Origin: JAGNXB01 sp942490895 | Lineage (GTDB): Bacteria > Bacteroidota > Bacteroidia > Chitinophagales > Saprospiraceae | DNA: 64,000 nt | Reading direction: 5' to 3' | NCBI GenBank assembly: GCA_942490895.1 | Contig: CALNZC010000041.1 | Coordinates: 1 to 64,000, forward strand | Shown here: positions 1 to 9,965 of the stretch, one piece after another | Layout: each line of letters begins with the position of its first letter | How positions within the stretch are numbered: position 1 is the stretch's first letter | Notes under the pieces: generated by a model | What the model was told of the DNA's origin: nothing | Database searches by the model: none | What the model saw: the letters and a program-made list of their open reading frames with translations, nothing else | Position numbers and translations under genes: made by a program

Positions 1-2376
1 GCCCAAGCGTAATCGGGCTGGTTGTCAGAGTGATTTCTTTATGCAAAGTGTCCACACATCCCGGAACAGATTCCACAAAACAAGTGATTTGATAGGTTCC
101 CGGACCAGAATATGCGTAAGTAAAACTTGACCCTTGAAGGATCGTGTCAGGCTGGCCGGGGTCTCCGACATCCCAGGAATAACCAAAAGCTCCGGGAGCA
201 TCCAGTTCCATCAAGACAGAGTACCCTGAACAAAATGTGGTCTCGAGTTCAATTCCACCTAAAGAAGTATCCAGCACGGCCACCAGCAAACTATCCATGG
301 TTGAACATCCAAATTGATTGGTGGCAGATACGATAATGACGTATTCACCCGGGGCACTTGATTCCATTGTCACCGGATTCGTGCCATTCCCTGCGGGAAA
401 GAGAGTGACAGGAAGCCATTCAATTGAAGTCAAGACATCCATCGGGTCTGGAAAAACGGCCTGGAGAACCAGGGGTTCTTCGGGGCAGAGTAAAAGGCTA
501 TCCGGGAGTTCAATCTCCAGGGCTTGATTCATGACAAAGATGCTATCAAATACCTCACAACCAGTGGAATCGTACGCATGAAGATAGATCCACTGGTCAA
601 TAGGAATGGTCAACAATGCCGGATTGCCCATACCGATGATCTGTTGAAATTGAGGATCTGCTGCCCATTCAATCTCCACAGGTCTGTTCGCGGTTGCCCC
701 AATAAATATGGGGCTGGAACAAATGATAGTATCCGCAGGAACGTTCAATTCAATCGGTTCACTGACAATGACTTTGACCGTTCGTTCCCCTTTACAGATC
801 CCGTTCATCGCTGTGGTTTTCACCGTATACAGGATGGTTGTATCCGGAAAAGCCAATGGATTTAAAAGCTTGGGGTTGGACAGCCACATATTCGGTGACC
901 AGGTGAAGTTCAGATTGGCACCATATAACGGATTGGGATTCAATCCGATCGTATCTCCAAGACAAATATTCCACGAGGTGTCCGGCCATGGCAACACAGC
1001 AAGTCGAACTGGGAAAATAATATTAGCCGTGTCCTTGCATCCATTTTCAGCGGTCACCACCAGATTGATTCGATAAATCCCTGATGTATCTACAAAAAAG
1101 GTTGGAAACTGCTCCATAGAATGGATATTGTTTCCATTGCCAATCAGTGTCCAATCCCAGCTCAAAATCTTAGAAATGGTATCTGTGGATTGATCGATGA
1201 TCGAGATGGTCAAAGTGTCCTCACAAAAGGGAAAGTTATAGTCAAAGTCTGCAAGGATCGAAAGGCGTTCAACCCGAATCACTTTGTAGAAGGTGTCCAC
1301 ACACATATCTCCCGGTTGAGCGACCAACATGACCGTATAAAAGCCACTGTCCGGATAAGTATGAGAAGGGTTGAATTCAGTAGAGGTTGCTGAAAGGTCA
1401 TTCTCGAGGTCAAAATACCACAGGAAGCTATCCGCATTGGCACTGATGTTCTCGAAGTTGACTGTCAAGCCACAATTGACTTCAGGCACGGCTACACCGG
1501 CGACTGTCATCCCACATACCCCTACGTTATACTGAAAGTCTCGACGTGTCGAGGAAATGATCTTCCCTTCTTTGTATTCATCTGCGCAGATCCCGACCAC
1601 AAACTGTCCGATGGTATTCGGAACCCTGTCAGTGCACCGGTTTGAGGATCTATAGCCAAGGGAATCCCACCCATCACATTATTCAGATTGTACGGGGGAT
1701 CTCGCCAGACAACTTCAGGGTAAGGTGGTGCAACAGTAGGCACAGGCTGTGGGACCTGTAGTGATCCGCCCTTTAAAGGGGTACACAATCGATAAACAAT
1801 GGAATCACCTTCATTATCCACAGCAGAATGATCAAACTCGATTGCTTCATTCACACAGATAAAAATAGGTGGCCAGGACTTGAACACCGGACTACTGTTA
1901 CATGTCAATAGTGCATCCTCAGAGATATAGATGCTAAAGGTGGCACCCGTACTATCCGGAGATTCGATGTTTAGAATGGTATAATTTCGGCAACAACGTT
2001 GGTATGCGAGTGTATACCCTCCTGGAGATACATCTAAAGAGACCGTATCCCGGTATGTCGACGTATGTACACAGACATTCGGTGGGAGAATAAAGCATTC
2101 ACCCGACAACATCGGTTGTAGCGTATCATCAAAGACATAGGGAATCTGGAGGTGATGGATGAGCTGATTGTTCGCATCAAAGACGCCAACGGATGCTGGA
2201 TCATCAAAAAGTGGCACCCCATTAAAACAATCCCGAAAAACAGTTAGGACGACTTCATATTGATTATCGCCCAAACAACGATAACTCATCTCACCTCCGA
2301 CAATATGGGTTGCCTGGAGAGTATTTCCTGCCAAAAGAAATAGCAAGAGCAGGTAAAGGGCCTTTTTCAAATGCAT
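1..2376 (-). pseudogene. Secreted PKD-repeat protein with Cys-rich N-terminal module; frameshifted, runs off the left edge
   Basis: The start at 2376 gives a signal peptide (about residues 1-22, cleavage after LQA) and then a module beginning THIVGG. That module matches residues 30-300 of the next gene upstream (2462-6139) almost block for block, including YQRCCRN, CNSxPxFKxWPPIF and GDSxVY. The initial frame ends at 1522. The other frame of the same strand carries on the homology (GQFVVG, DFQYNV, then PKD cores such as WDVGDPG) without a stop to position 1. Against the paralog, a single base is missing at about 1620-1622, just after TGALTG. The C-terminus lies outside the window; by analogy it should be a gliding-motility-type (type B) sorting domain. 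Probable role: T9SS-exported surface or adhesin-like protein. It is either a real pseudogene or a one-base sequence error; the lack of stops over more than 500 codons after the shift favours a recent event or an error. Confidence 0.75.
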
Positions 2377-2391
2377 GTACTATCAAGATAC

Positions 2392-2427
2392 TAAATGCGG
2401 ACAGAACGCTTGCTCTGTCCGCATTTA
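2392..2427 (-). terminator. 14-bp perfect hairpin between the two giant PKD genes
   Basis: Arms at 2392-2405 and 2414-2427 pair perfectly around an 8-nt loop, in the 85-bp gap between the stop of the upstream paralog and the start of the downstream one. No long T-run follows on the minus strand (only the TTT inside the stem). It may be a leaky terminator, an attenuator or an mRNA-stabilising hairpin that sets the ratio of the two proteins. Confidence 0.45.
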
Positions 2428-2461
2428 AGTTACTTATTTAGACAAGAAAACGGCTCCGTTC

Positions 2462-5400
2462 CTATTGCCTTAGCAAAGTGACATTGCCTTTCTTGAAAAA
2501 CTCTTCTCCGCCAAAACAACGAATCTTCAACCAGTAGCCAAAGACATCTGTTCTCAGACGCTCACCCTTATACATACCATCCCAGCCCTGGGATTTGTCT
2601 GTACTCTTAAAGACCAATTCACCCCATCGGTTGAAGATCTGTAATTCCATCTCATCGATATAGAATCCACGGACATACAAGACATCGTTCACATTATCTC
2701 CATTTGGAGTAAATGTATTCGGGATGAATATATAGGGCTCTTCACAGATCTTGGTTCGAACATACACGATCGTAGTATCAAGCCCGCTGCAACCTAAATC
2801 ATCCGTCACCAATAAAGTATAGATCGTAGTCGTATCCGGTGTGGCGATCGGTGTTGAGGAGAACGGATCATCCAGAGTACCTGGTGGTGTCCAAACATAA
2901 TTGACGAACGCTGGTGTAGTGCCAATCAACTGACTGGACTCACCCATCAGAATTTCATAAGGATCAGATATCGCTTCTACTGGAATGGTATAGAACAGGT
3001 GCTCGATGAAAATGGTATCCATTTCCATAAACCCAAACGGCCCCATCTTCTTTACAAGAACATATTCCAGAATAGACGTTGGAATACACACGGTAGGTCC
3101 TGTTCCCAGTGTATCTCCATCCGGAGTACACCAGACTAAGTCGATCATCCCATCACAATCGTCAACCGTTACACAGACGGTATCCAAACAGGTGACAATC
3201 TCCTCGATCAAATCACAAGGGAAATCACATGGGTCTATCTTGATTTCCATTTCATCTTGCAACAGACATGTGTCACCGTTCGATTGAATGGCCAAAACGT
3301 CCACGGTCAACGTTCCATTGGAATCCGGGCAAACCAATGGATTAGGACCATCACCACCTTCTACAATCCAGCTTTCTGGTGACCAGGAATACACCCAGGC
3401 AGGATCTCCACCAGATATGATCTGAATGCAACTGTCTTGGCAAAGCGTCAGGAAGGCAGGTATATCCAGTTCAATAACCTCAATATCAATCGTCTGGGTA
3501 ATCGTGTCCGAACATTTTTCATCCCAGACAATGATCAATGTGACATCAATCGTCTGTGACTCTGTAACGGAGAGGACAGGATTTTGGAGATTGGAGGTAC
3601 CCAGGTTACCAAAGTCCCATTGCCAGGAAGTAACAACACCATACGTAGATTCTCCGATGCCATAAAACTGGATGACTGTGGGATTTCCACAAATCGTAAA
3701 GTCATAGTTAAATGAAGCCTCATTTACAGGCAATTCGAGGACAAGATCTTTGATCAGAGTGTCATTTTGAGGACAGACTCCGGTTTCATCGGTCCATAAC
3801 ATCACAGGATAAGTGCCGATTCCGGGATAGGTGTATGATGGATTTTCCAGATCCGAAACATCCAGTGAGGTATTGGGGTCGCCAAAGTCCCAGTGGAACT
3901 GGTTGATATTTTCACTTTGATTGATAAAGTCCACCATAAGTCCATCACAATAGACATCCCAGGTAAAGTCAAGGACTTTTGTGGAATCATTCACCACGAC
4001 GAGAATCTGATCTTCCAATTCACAGAGACCAACGGTATCAGTCAGCATTAATGTGTACAGCGTCGTAACCCCTGGAGAGGCTTTGGGATTGGGCGATGTG
4101 GGATCATCCAACCCTGTAGTCGGAGTCCAGGAATAGACTAAATAGGGTATCGCACCGGGATGCAAATGAACGCTATCCCCTTGACAGATCTGGAGTGTAT
4201 CCTTCAGATTGGGTTTAGGTATCAGGTTGACTTGAACAGTATCACACAGTGTAGATGCACAAGAATCCGTTTTGATGGTCGCACAGATATACAGTAACGC
4301 ACTTTCTTTCAAGACCAGTTTGACAGAATTGGCGATCGTATCAACGACACCATCAGGTTTTGTCACGGTCCAACAAATCGTTATGTCCGGTGGAATACTG
4401 TCCAGAGTCGTAGCCAACACAATGGAATCTGTGCAACTCGGAATATCAACCACCAAACTGATATCTGGCAATAAACCAATCGCCATCAGGTTCGCCGTTT
4501 TCTCAATAGTACAGAGCCCCGTTGAATCAGTAACGGCTACCGTATAGTTGACCGTCTTAGTGACTTGAATCTCCGGGTTTGGTTCGGTTAATGAGCCCAA
4601 AATACCATCCGGAGGTGACCAGGTATAAAATAGATTCGGATCAAAATTAGGATTGAGGTAGGTCGTCTCCAGATAACAGAGGTTCAGTGTATCGGAAATC
4701 AAATCCGGAACCTCCAGAATATTGAGATTGAACGTATCGATGACGGTGGCTTTACAGCCATTGGCTGATTCCACCTTCAAGTTTACAATTGCTGTAGTTG
4801 CCGAGGAGAACGTCCACTGGTTCTGTTCATTCGAAAACTGCAGGATGGGGTTATTTTCAGGAGTGATCGTCCAGTCCCACTTAATAATCGGACTGATCGA
4901 ATCGTTGGAGGCATCATTGAACCAAACCACCAGACTGTCCTCACAAATTGGAACCAATACTTCTATTCCAGGATCTATAGAGTTTTTCTGGAGAAATATG
5001 GTTTGAAAGGTTGTATCCGAACAGAATTCACCTGCCTTAGCGATCAACATGATGGTATAAAAACCGGTGGAATCGGGATAGGTGTAGAAGGGTTCAAAGG
5101 AAGACGATGTATCTGTAGTTGTGGTCGGGTCGCCAAAATCCCAGAAATAGGAGTTAGCATTGGTGCTTCCATTCCCAAAAGATACTTGATAGTCATCGCA
5201 TTGTACCGTATCCGCCAGGACGATCTCCGCCTTCGTGATAATACAGGGGACGACATTGTATTGAAAATCCCGGAAGCGTTCTCCAATCAAGACGCCGTTT
5301 CTATATTCTTTGATTTTGACTCCGACAATGAACTGACCTATGGTGTTTGGTTTCCCTGTCATGACACCTGTCTTGGAGTCAATGGTCAAAGGAACCCCGC

Positions 5401-6139
5401 CTGGCAAACCGTTCATCAGATTAGAAAGATCGTAAGGTGGTGTTTTCCAGGTCACTTCCTCATAGGGCGGTGGAAAGGGTGGCTTAGGCTGAGGATTAGT
5501 AACATAAACACCCCCTGTGTATGGGGTAAACAGCTCATAGACCAGGGAATCACCATCCGGATCGATGGCGCCATTATCCACCACTAGGGGTTCATTGGCG
5601 CAGACGAATATGGGTGGCCACTCTTTGAATGCAGGAGCACTGTTGCACTCCAGTTGTGCCTGTTCACCAATAAATGCAAAATAGGTTGCACCAGTTTTTA
5701 ACGGGTCGATAATATTCTGAATGGTTGCATTTCGGCAACAACGCTGATAGGTAATATAATATCCCCCTGTATTGAAGGGCAATGTGATCACCCGTTTATA
5801 CTGGGTCACTCGAACACAGATATCTGGCAATGCGAGGAAACAGGGATCGGTCAAATCAATGGTATCGATCTTGGTACCTAAATACATCAGAAACGTATCC
5901 ACTGGAATCCCGTCCCCATCATAAACCGCGACCCACGCCGGATCATCATATGGGGCTTGCCCTAATCGGCAATCTGTGTATACGGTCAGGATCACTTCAT
6001 ATTGGTCATTTCCCAGACAGTTGTAATGCAGAGAACCACCTACAATGTGGGTCGCCTGAACGGATACATTCGTCAACAGGAATAATGCTCCAAGTAAAAA
6101 GGCTCTTAGTATACTTCTCATCGTTCGTTGGATAGCCAT
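2462..6139 (-). CDS. Giant secreted PKD-repeat protein with type B T9SS sorting domain
   Basis: 1225 residues. The signal peptide covers residues 1-29 (cut after VQA). Residues 30-300 form a Cys-rich module starting THIVGG, with YQRCCRN at 131-137, CNSAPAFKEWPPIF near 165-178 and GDSLVYELFTPYTGG near 196-210; this module is shared with the broken paralog downstream. After it come PKD-like cores (YFWDFGDP near 331, FHWDFGDP near 750, WQWDFG near 840) and several Ig-like repeats ending in YTLxVTD. The last ~85 residues (FTPNGDNVND, IFNRWGELVF, GWDG) are the gliding-motility-associated type B C-terminal domain that directs T9SS export. Likely role: cell-surface filament or adhesin (inference). 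It follows the OmpA-like gene by 9 bp, so it is probably co-transcribed with the PorP-like partner, which fits the known pairing of type B cargo with PorP/SprF proteins. Start ATG 6139; an ATG six codons downstream is also possible. Confidence 0.9.
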   Translation of the reverse strand: MAIQRTMRSILRAFLLGALFLLTNVSVQATHIVGGSLHYNCLGNDQYEVILTVYTDCRLGQAPYDDPAWVAVYDGDGIPVDTFLMYLGTKIDTIDLTDPCFLALPDICVRVTQYKRVITLPFNTGGYYITYQRCCRNATIQNIIDPLKTGATYFAFIGEQAQLECNSAPAFKEWPPIFVCANEPLVVDNGAIDPDGDSLVYELFTPYTGGVYVTNPQPKPPFPPPYEEVTWKTPPYDLSNLMNGLPGGVPLTIDSKTGVMTGKPNTIGQFIVGVKIKEYRNGVLIGERFRDFQYNVVPCIITKAEIVLADTVQCDDYQVSFGNGSTNANSYFWDFGDPTTTTDTSSSFEPFYTYPDSTGFYTIMLIAKAGEFCSDTTFQTIFLQKNSIDPGIEVLVPICEDSLVVWFNDASNDSISPIIKWDWTITPENNPILQFSNEQNQWTFSSATTAIVNLKVESANGCKATVIDTFNLNILEVPDLISDTLNLCYLETTYLNPNFDPNLFYTWSPPDGILGSLTEPNPEIQVTKTVNYTVAVTDSTGLCTIEKTANLMAIGLLPDISLVVDIPSCTDSIVLATTLDSIPPDITICWTVTKPDGVVDTIANSVKLVLKESALLYICATIKTDSCASTLCDTVQVNLIPKPNLKDTLQICQGDSVHLHPGAIPYLVYSWTPTTGLDDPTSPNPKASPGVTTLYTLMLTDTVGLCELEDQILVVVNDSTKVLDFTWDVYCDGLMVDFINQSENINQFHWDFGDPNTSLDVSDLENPSYTYPGIGTYPVMLWTDETGVCPQNDTLIKDLVLELPVNEASFNYDFTICGNPTVIQFYGIGESTYGVVTSWQWDFGNLGTSNLQNPVLSVTESQTIDVTLIIVWDEKCSDTITQTIDIEVIELDIPAFLTLCQDSCIQIISGGDPAWVYSWSPESWIVEGGDGPNPLVCPDSNGTLTVDVLAIQSNGDTCLLQDEMEIKIDPCDFPCDLIEEIVTCLDTVCVTVDDCDGMIDLVWCTPDGDTLGTGPTVCIPTSILEYVLVKKMGPFGFMEMDTIFIEHLFYTIPVEAISDPYEILMGESSQLIGTTPAFVNYVWTPPGTLDDPFSSTPIATPDTTTIYTLLVTDDLGCSGLDTTIVYVRTKICEEPYIFIPNTFTPNGDNVNDVLYVRGFYIDEMELQIFNRWGELVFKSTDKSQGWDGMYKGERLRTDVFGYWLKIRCFGGEEFFKKGNVTLLRQ

Positions 6140-6148
6140 GGGTAGGGA

Positions 6149-8575
6149 TTAGTGTTTGTCAACAACCACTTTGAGAATCTCAGCTCGGCGTTCTTTGGCC
6201 GCCTCAACGGAGTAAATAGACAAACGTTCATCATCAAGATTGTCACTAACACCTTCTTGAGCGCGATTTTCACCAAATGAAATATCCTGGAAGACGAGTT
6301 GCTTACTCTTGACGTAAGATGCAAATACACCGTCCTGGTATTCCATGATGTAATTACGAATACTTACAGCGCGTCGGAAACCTAATAAGATGTTGTAACG
6401 GGAGGCAGCACGTGGACTGCAATAACCTTCCAGGGTAACGGTGACTTTATCACCAGAATTCAAGTCAGCCAAAAGGGCCTGACAGAAAAATTCCAACTGT
6501 CGCATGCCCCTGCTGACTGAATCTCTAAAGAATGCGGTCATCAAATCTCTCAACTCATCTTTTTGCATTTGCGGCAAGTCGTCCATGTAGTTTTGGACAT
6601 ACTCGTCTTCACGGGCCAGATAAGGTGCCAATGTCTCTTCGTAATTGACATTCGTCGATTTCGTAAACATCCGTTTTCCGGGGATATCATTATCAAAATA
6701 CACCCGTAATGGTGCCATATCCATCAGTTCCATTCTACGCAGATACATGTCCTGACGAATAATACCACTTTCAGGAATCTCGAAAGTGGAGAACGTTGCC
6801 AGGGTATCTACATAGCCAATACGTTTCGCTAAAAGTCGGTAGGACCGGTCTGGTCGCACGCCAAAAAGGAAATCATTGCCTTTGCGATTTTCCAGTTTTT
6901 CCACTACGGCCGGTGATGCAGGATCAGTCACATCAATCAACTCCACAACACATTCATTCAAAGGTGTTTTGTTGGCAAGATCAAAAGTGTGAACCTCCAG
7001 CTGAAGTTTTTCAGGAGTCAGGAACAAATCCTTCTCCATTGGGCCTTTCAATGTCAAATCGTGAGTATTAAACTCCAGCGTATCCGATTGGAATCCTGGC
7101 TTTGAACCGATCACCCTGTACACATGCATCCGTTGAAGCGGAAACTCTTGGGTATGTGTAATCGGATCGACCTTGGTTTCTACCAATTCCCATTGGCCAT
7201 CCCGCATGACATATAATGAAAGTCTGGTGCCGGGCAATGCCGCTTTATCCAGTCTGTTGAAGGCATTGGCAATCAGCATGACCGGGTTTTTGTCAATAGC
7301 ACGATAAATATCGTTGCAACAAGCCTGAAGCTCCGGGTCAATATACTTGGCACCTCCGGATTCACGGTTAGAGGCCAAATACATATACTCCCCATCATCA
7401 CTGGTTACAAAATAGAGGTCGTTGTAACTAGAATTATAGGGCATCGGGATGTCTGTGATCTCCCCCCACTCTCCGTCTGAACGGCGAATGGCGTAAATAT
7501 CATACCCTCCCAAATTGGGGTGTCCTTCAGAACTGAAATAGAGCGTATGTGATGGTCCGTGATAAAACGGGGTGATATCCCCTTCTACGGTATTGATGGC
7601 TTCAACATTCACAGGGGCCCCAAAACCACCACCCTCAGTGAGTTCGACCATCCAAACGTCCAACTTGCCTTTTCCTCCAGGTGCATCGGATGCGAAGAAC
7701 AATACTTCCTGGTCATCTTCCAACGTAGCAAAAGCCGGCTGGGAAGACGAGTATCCGGGGACGTTGATATTGTCTGGTAAACGCTTGGCAGGACTCCAAC
7801 CCAAATCTGTTTTCTCTGTGTAGAACAGATCACAGTGGTAATCTGAAACATTGACATTGTGGCAAATGGAATAGAACATCCGGGTCATTTCCGGATCAAA
7901 GGCCGTGTGTGCGATATGTCGATTTCCTTCGACCATCTGCATCCGCAAGAGCTGACCGAGCTCGTCATTTGAGGTCTCATACAACCGGGATAACAGAATC
8001 TGAGACTCCTGATCCTTCTGTTCAAGCGGGAAATTCAGGCTGGAATAGTAAAGTGTATCCCCGATTTTGACGGGTGCGAACTCGGAATACTCTGTATTGA
8101 TGCCAATATTGACCAATTCAACATCAACTTTCTTGGCCAGGGCTGCCTTGGCATATTCACAATTCGCAATCTGTGCTGAACAGGTATTCTCCTTATCCGT
8201 CCTCCAGCGATCATACTGTTTGTACAAGCTGATCGCTTCATCGTATTTACCCAGGTTTTGTTTGATTGCGGCCAGATGAAGTGCTGCTTGAGGATAGGTC
8301 TGTCCCGCATCCTGATCAATGACCAGCTGATAATGCTTCTCGGCGAGGAGGTAACTGTTATACTGGCGAGCCGCTTCGGCCGTCTGAAACTGGATATTCG
8401 TCTCTTTAGGCCAAGCATCCGCTACTGTCTTATAATACGTCAGTGCAGCATGATAATTCTTCTGCGCATAAGCGACATCAGCCGCTTGCAGATATTGACG
8501 TTTGGTTTGAGCTGACAGGCTGGTCAATCCCGTCAACATGATCATGAAAGCAATCCAGGATACAAGTACACGCAT
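6149..8575 (-). CDS. TPR - PD40 propeller - OmpA-like envelope protein (PorE-like)
   Basis: 808 residues from ATG 8575. The longer reading would start at 8608 inside the preceding gene; the internal ATG gives a clean signal peptide (MRVLVSW...LSAQ). Order of domains: TPR-like helices (about 25-150, with AYAQKNYHAALTYYKTVADAWP), a WD40-like PD40 propeller (about 160-420, with repeats such as PAFATLEDDQEVLFFASDAPGGKGKLDVW), a carboxypeptidase-regulatory-like region, and a C-terminal OmpA-like peptidoglycan-binding domain (VTLEGYCSPRAASRYNILLGFRRAVSIRNYI). This is the architecture known for T9SS PorE, which tethers outer-membrane machinery to peptidoglycan. It lies 18 bp after the PorP/SprF-like gene and just before the type B cargo gene, so it is best read as part of a dedicated export or anchoring set. 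Divergent copies of such loci are common in this phylum, so it is not necessarily the core PorE. Confidence 0.88.
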   Translation of the reverse strand: MRVLVSWIAFMIMLTGLTSLSAQTKRQYLQAADVAYAQKNYHAALTYYKTVADAWPKETNIQFQTAEAARQYNSYLLAEKHYQLVIDQDAGQTYPQAALHLAAIKQNLGKYDEAISLYKQYDRWRTDKENTCSAQIANCEYAKAALAKKVDVELVNIGINTEYSEFAPVKIGDTLYYSSLNFPLEQKDQESQILLSRLYETSNDELGQLLRMQMVEGNRHIAHTAFDPEMTRMFYSICHNVNVSDYHCDLFYTEKTDLGWSPAKRLPDNINVPGYSSSQPAFATLEDDQEVLFFASDAPGGKGKLDVWMVELTEGGGFGAPVNVEAINTVEGDITPFYHGPSHTLYFSSEGHPNLGGYDIYAIRRSDGEWGEITDIPMPYNSSYNDLYFVTSDDGEYMYLASNRESGGAKYIDPELQACCNDIYRAIDKNPVMLIANAFNRLDKAALPGTRLSLYVMRDGQWELVETKVDPITHTQEFPLQRMHVYRVIGSKPGFQSDTLEFNTHDLTLKGPMEKDLFLTPEKLQLEVHTFDLANKTPLNECVVELIDVTDPASPAVVEKLENRKGNDFLFGVRPDRSYRLLAKRIGYVDTLATFSTFEIPESGIIRQDMYLRRMELMDMAPLRVYFDNDIPGKRMFTKSTNVNYEETLAPYLAREDEYVQNYMDDLPQMQKDELRDLMTAFFRDSVSRGMRQLEFFCQALLADLNSGDKVTVTLEGYCSPRAASRYNILLGFRRAVSIRNYIMEYQDGVFASYVKSKQLVFQDISFGENRAQEGVSDNLDDERLSIYSVEAAKERRAEILKVVVDKH

Positions 8576-8592
8576 GGTGAGCGGGTTATTCG

Positions 8593-9615
8593 TTAATAGA
8601 CAGGACAAGATTTGATCATCGGCAGCGGCTTAACCGTGGTGATGATATATTGGATGCAGAGTTCGGGGCCGCCATTCAAATTGGTTGCTTCCCTGAAATC
8701 TGAGGTATTCAGGTCATAACTGAAAGACACCTTCCACTGGCGGTAATCCAAACCAACGACGGGTGCCCAGGCATCATTTTCATTAAATCGGTAATCCACA
8801 CCAACATGTAAGGCCAGTTCGCGTGTCTTGGTATCATTGATATGAAATTTGAGACCAAGACCTGCAAGGCTCTCATAGTTTGGTCCCTGGGACATCACCA
8901 GACCTCTGTACATGACATCGATCAGGTCCGTGGCCTGTATCCCACCGATCATATAGCCCGTGAATCGAGGCTTCATCCGATAGGTGACATTCTCATTAAA
9001 CTTCTGTCGAGGGGTATTCAAATTGAACCAACCGCCTCCGAAGTCAAACCAGGAACGAGCAGAATGCTGATTATGCAGATTCAAGCCTACACCTAAACCA
9101 GCGAAGTTAAAATTGGTATTGAGAAAGGTTTCTCCATTATTCAAAGTTGGGTCAAACTCATTCCCGTTAAACTGCTCATCAAAAGTGAGGTCACCCGTGC
9201 TGTAGCGCCGATTATTGAACGAACCCTGTGCCCCGAAAGTCATGTAGTATTTAGGGGCCAGTCGCTGTGTATACGATCCGCTAAGCGCAACTTGAAAAAG
9301 GCGTAATCGGGACGCTCCCGCTTGATCGTGGAACATGTGTACCCCACCACCAAACAAACCGGACTTCAACCCTTTTACATAGAACTTCTGATCATAGGCC
9401 AGGGCTACCGTCTCGTAACGGACGGGAACATTGTACCATTGATTTCGATAATTTCCAGTAAACCGTTGATCCCCACTAAAAACCCCAGTCAGTGCAGGGT
9501 TTATATAAAAGGGCGCATTGTAATATTGCGACCAGTGGATATCCAGATCCTGCCCTCCGGCTGCAATAGGCAACAGAAAGGCAAGCACCCGAAGCATTGT
9601 TTTGACACTATTCAT
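8593..9615 (-). CDS. PorP/SprF family type IX secretion outer-membrane protein
   Basis: 340 residues with a signal peptide (to about AAGGQ) and then the family opening DIHWSQYYNAPFYINPALTGVF. The remainder is beta-barrel-like with alternating aromatic residues (YMTFGAQGSF, ALHVGVDYRFNEN, WKVSFSYDLNTSDF). PorP/SprF proteins sit in the outer membrane; SprF is needed for secretion of SprB, and family members are typically encoded beside type B cargo, as here. It is the first gene of the minus-strand operon 9615->1. No strong TAnnTTTG box could be placed upstream. Confidence 0.92.
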   Translation of the reverse strand: MNSVKTMLRVLAFLLPIAAGGQDLDIHWSQYYNAPFYINPALTGVFSGDQRFTGNYRNQWYNVPVRYETVALAYDQKFYVKGLKSGLFGGGVHMFHDQAGASRLRLFQVALSGSYTQRLAPKYYMTFGAQGSFNNRRYSTGDLTFDEQFNGNEFDPTLNNGETFLNTNFNFAGLGVGLNLHNQHSARSWFDFGGGWFNLNTPRQKFNENVTYRMKPRFTGYMIGGIQATDLIDVMYRGLVMSQGPNYESLAGLGLKFHINDTKTRELALHVGVDYRFNENDAWAPVVGLDYRQWKVSFSYDLNTSDFREATNLNGGPELCIQYIITTVKPLPMIKSCPVY

Positions 9616-9965
9616 GTGATTTGTTGAAATATGTTCAAATATTCCAAAGAATTCCGCCTAAATATACAACATTAATTAACGTTTCCTCATATCACTTCAT
9701 TCTCTCCAGTATAGATACACTCCGCGTATTTATTTCATTATTAAGCAATTATATCGTACTAGACAGATGACCATCAAAATTTAACGCCTAACTAATTGAA
9801 TTAAAGCAAAGGCCGATTCCCTGAACAATTCATGTCACAAATTTTGAATTTTCTACTTGTTTCCTGAACATGCCCTGTTTGGTCGCGCTGCCGTACATTC
9901 GAGTTGAAATTAGAACTGAGTTTTCCATAAACTACGGGTCTGTTCCTGTCAGATAACGTGAATTG
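9616..9965. other. AT-rich divergent intergenic region, no gene seen
   Basis: About 350 bp between the PorP-like operon (minus) and nnr (plus). It is AT-rich and must hold both promoters, but no match to the TAnnTTTG element used elsewhere in the window is convincing. The small reading frames here have no recognisable features. Confidence 0.5.

Noticed and set aside
5003..5587. 194-codon frame on the plus strand
   Set aside because: Antisense shadow of the giant PKD gene, which has clear homology over the same bases.
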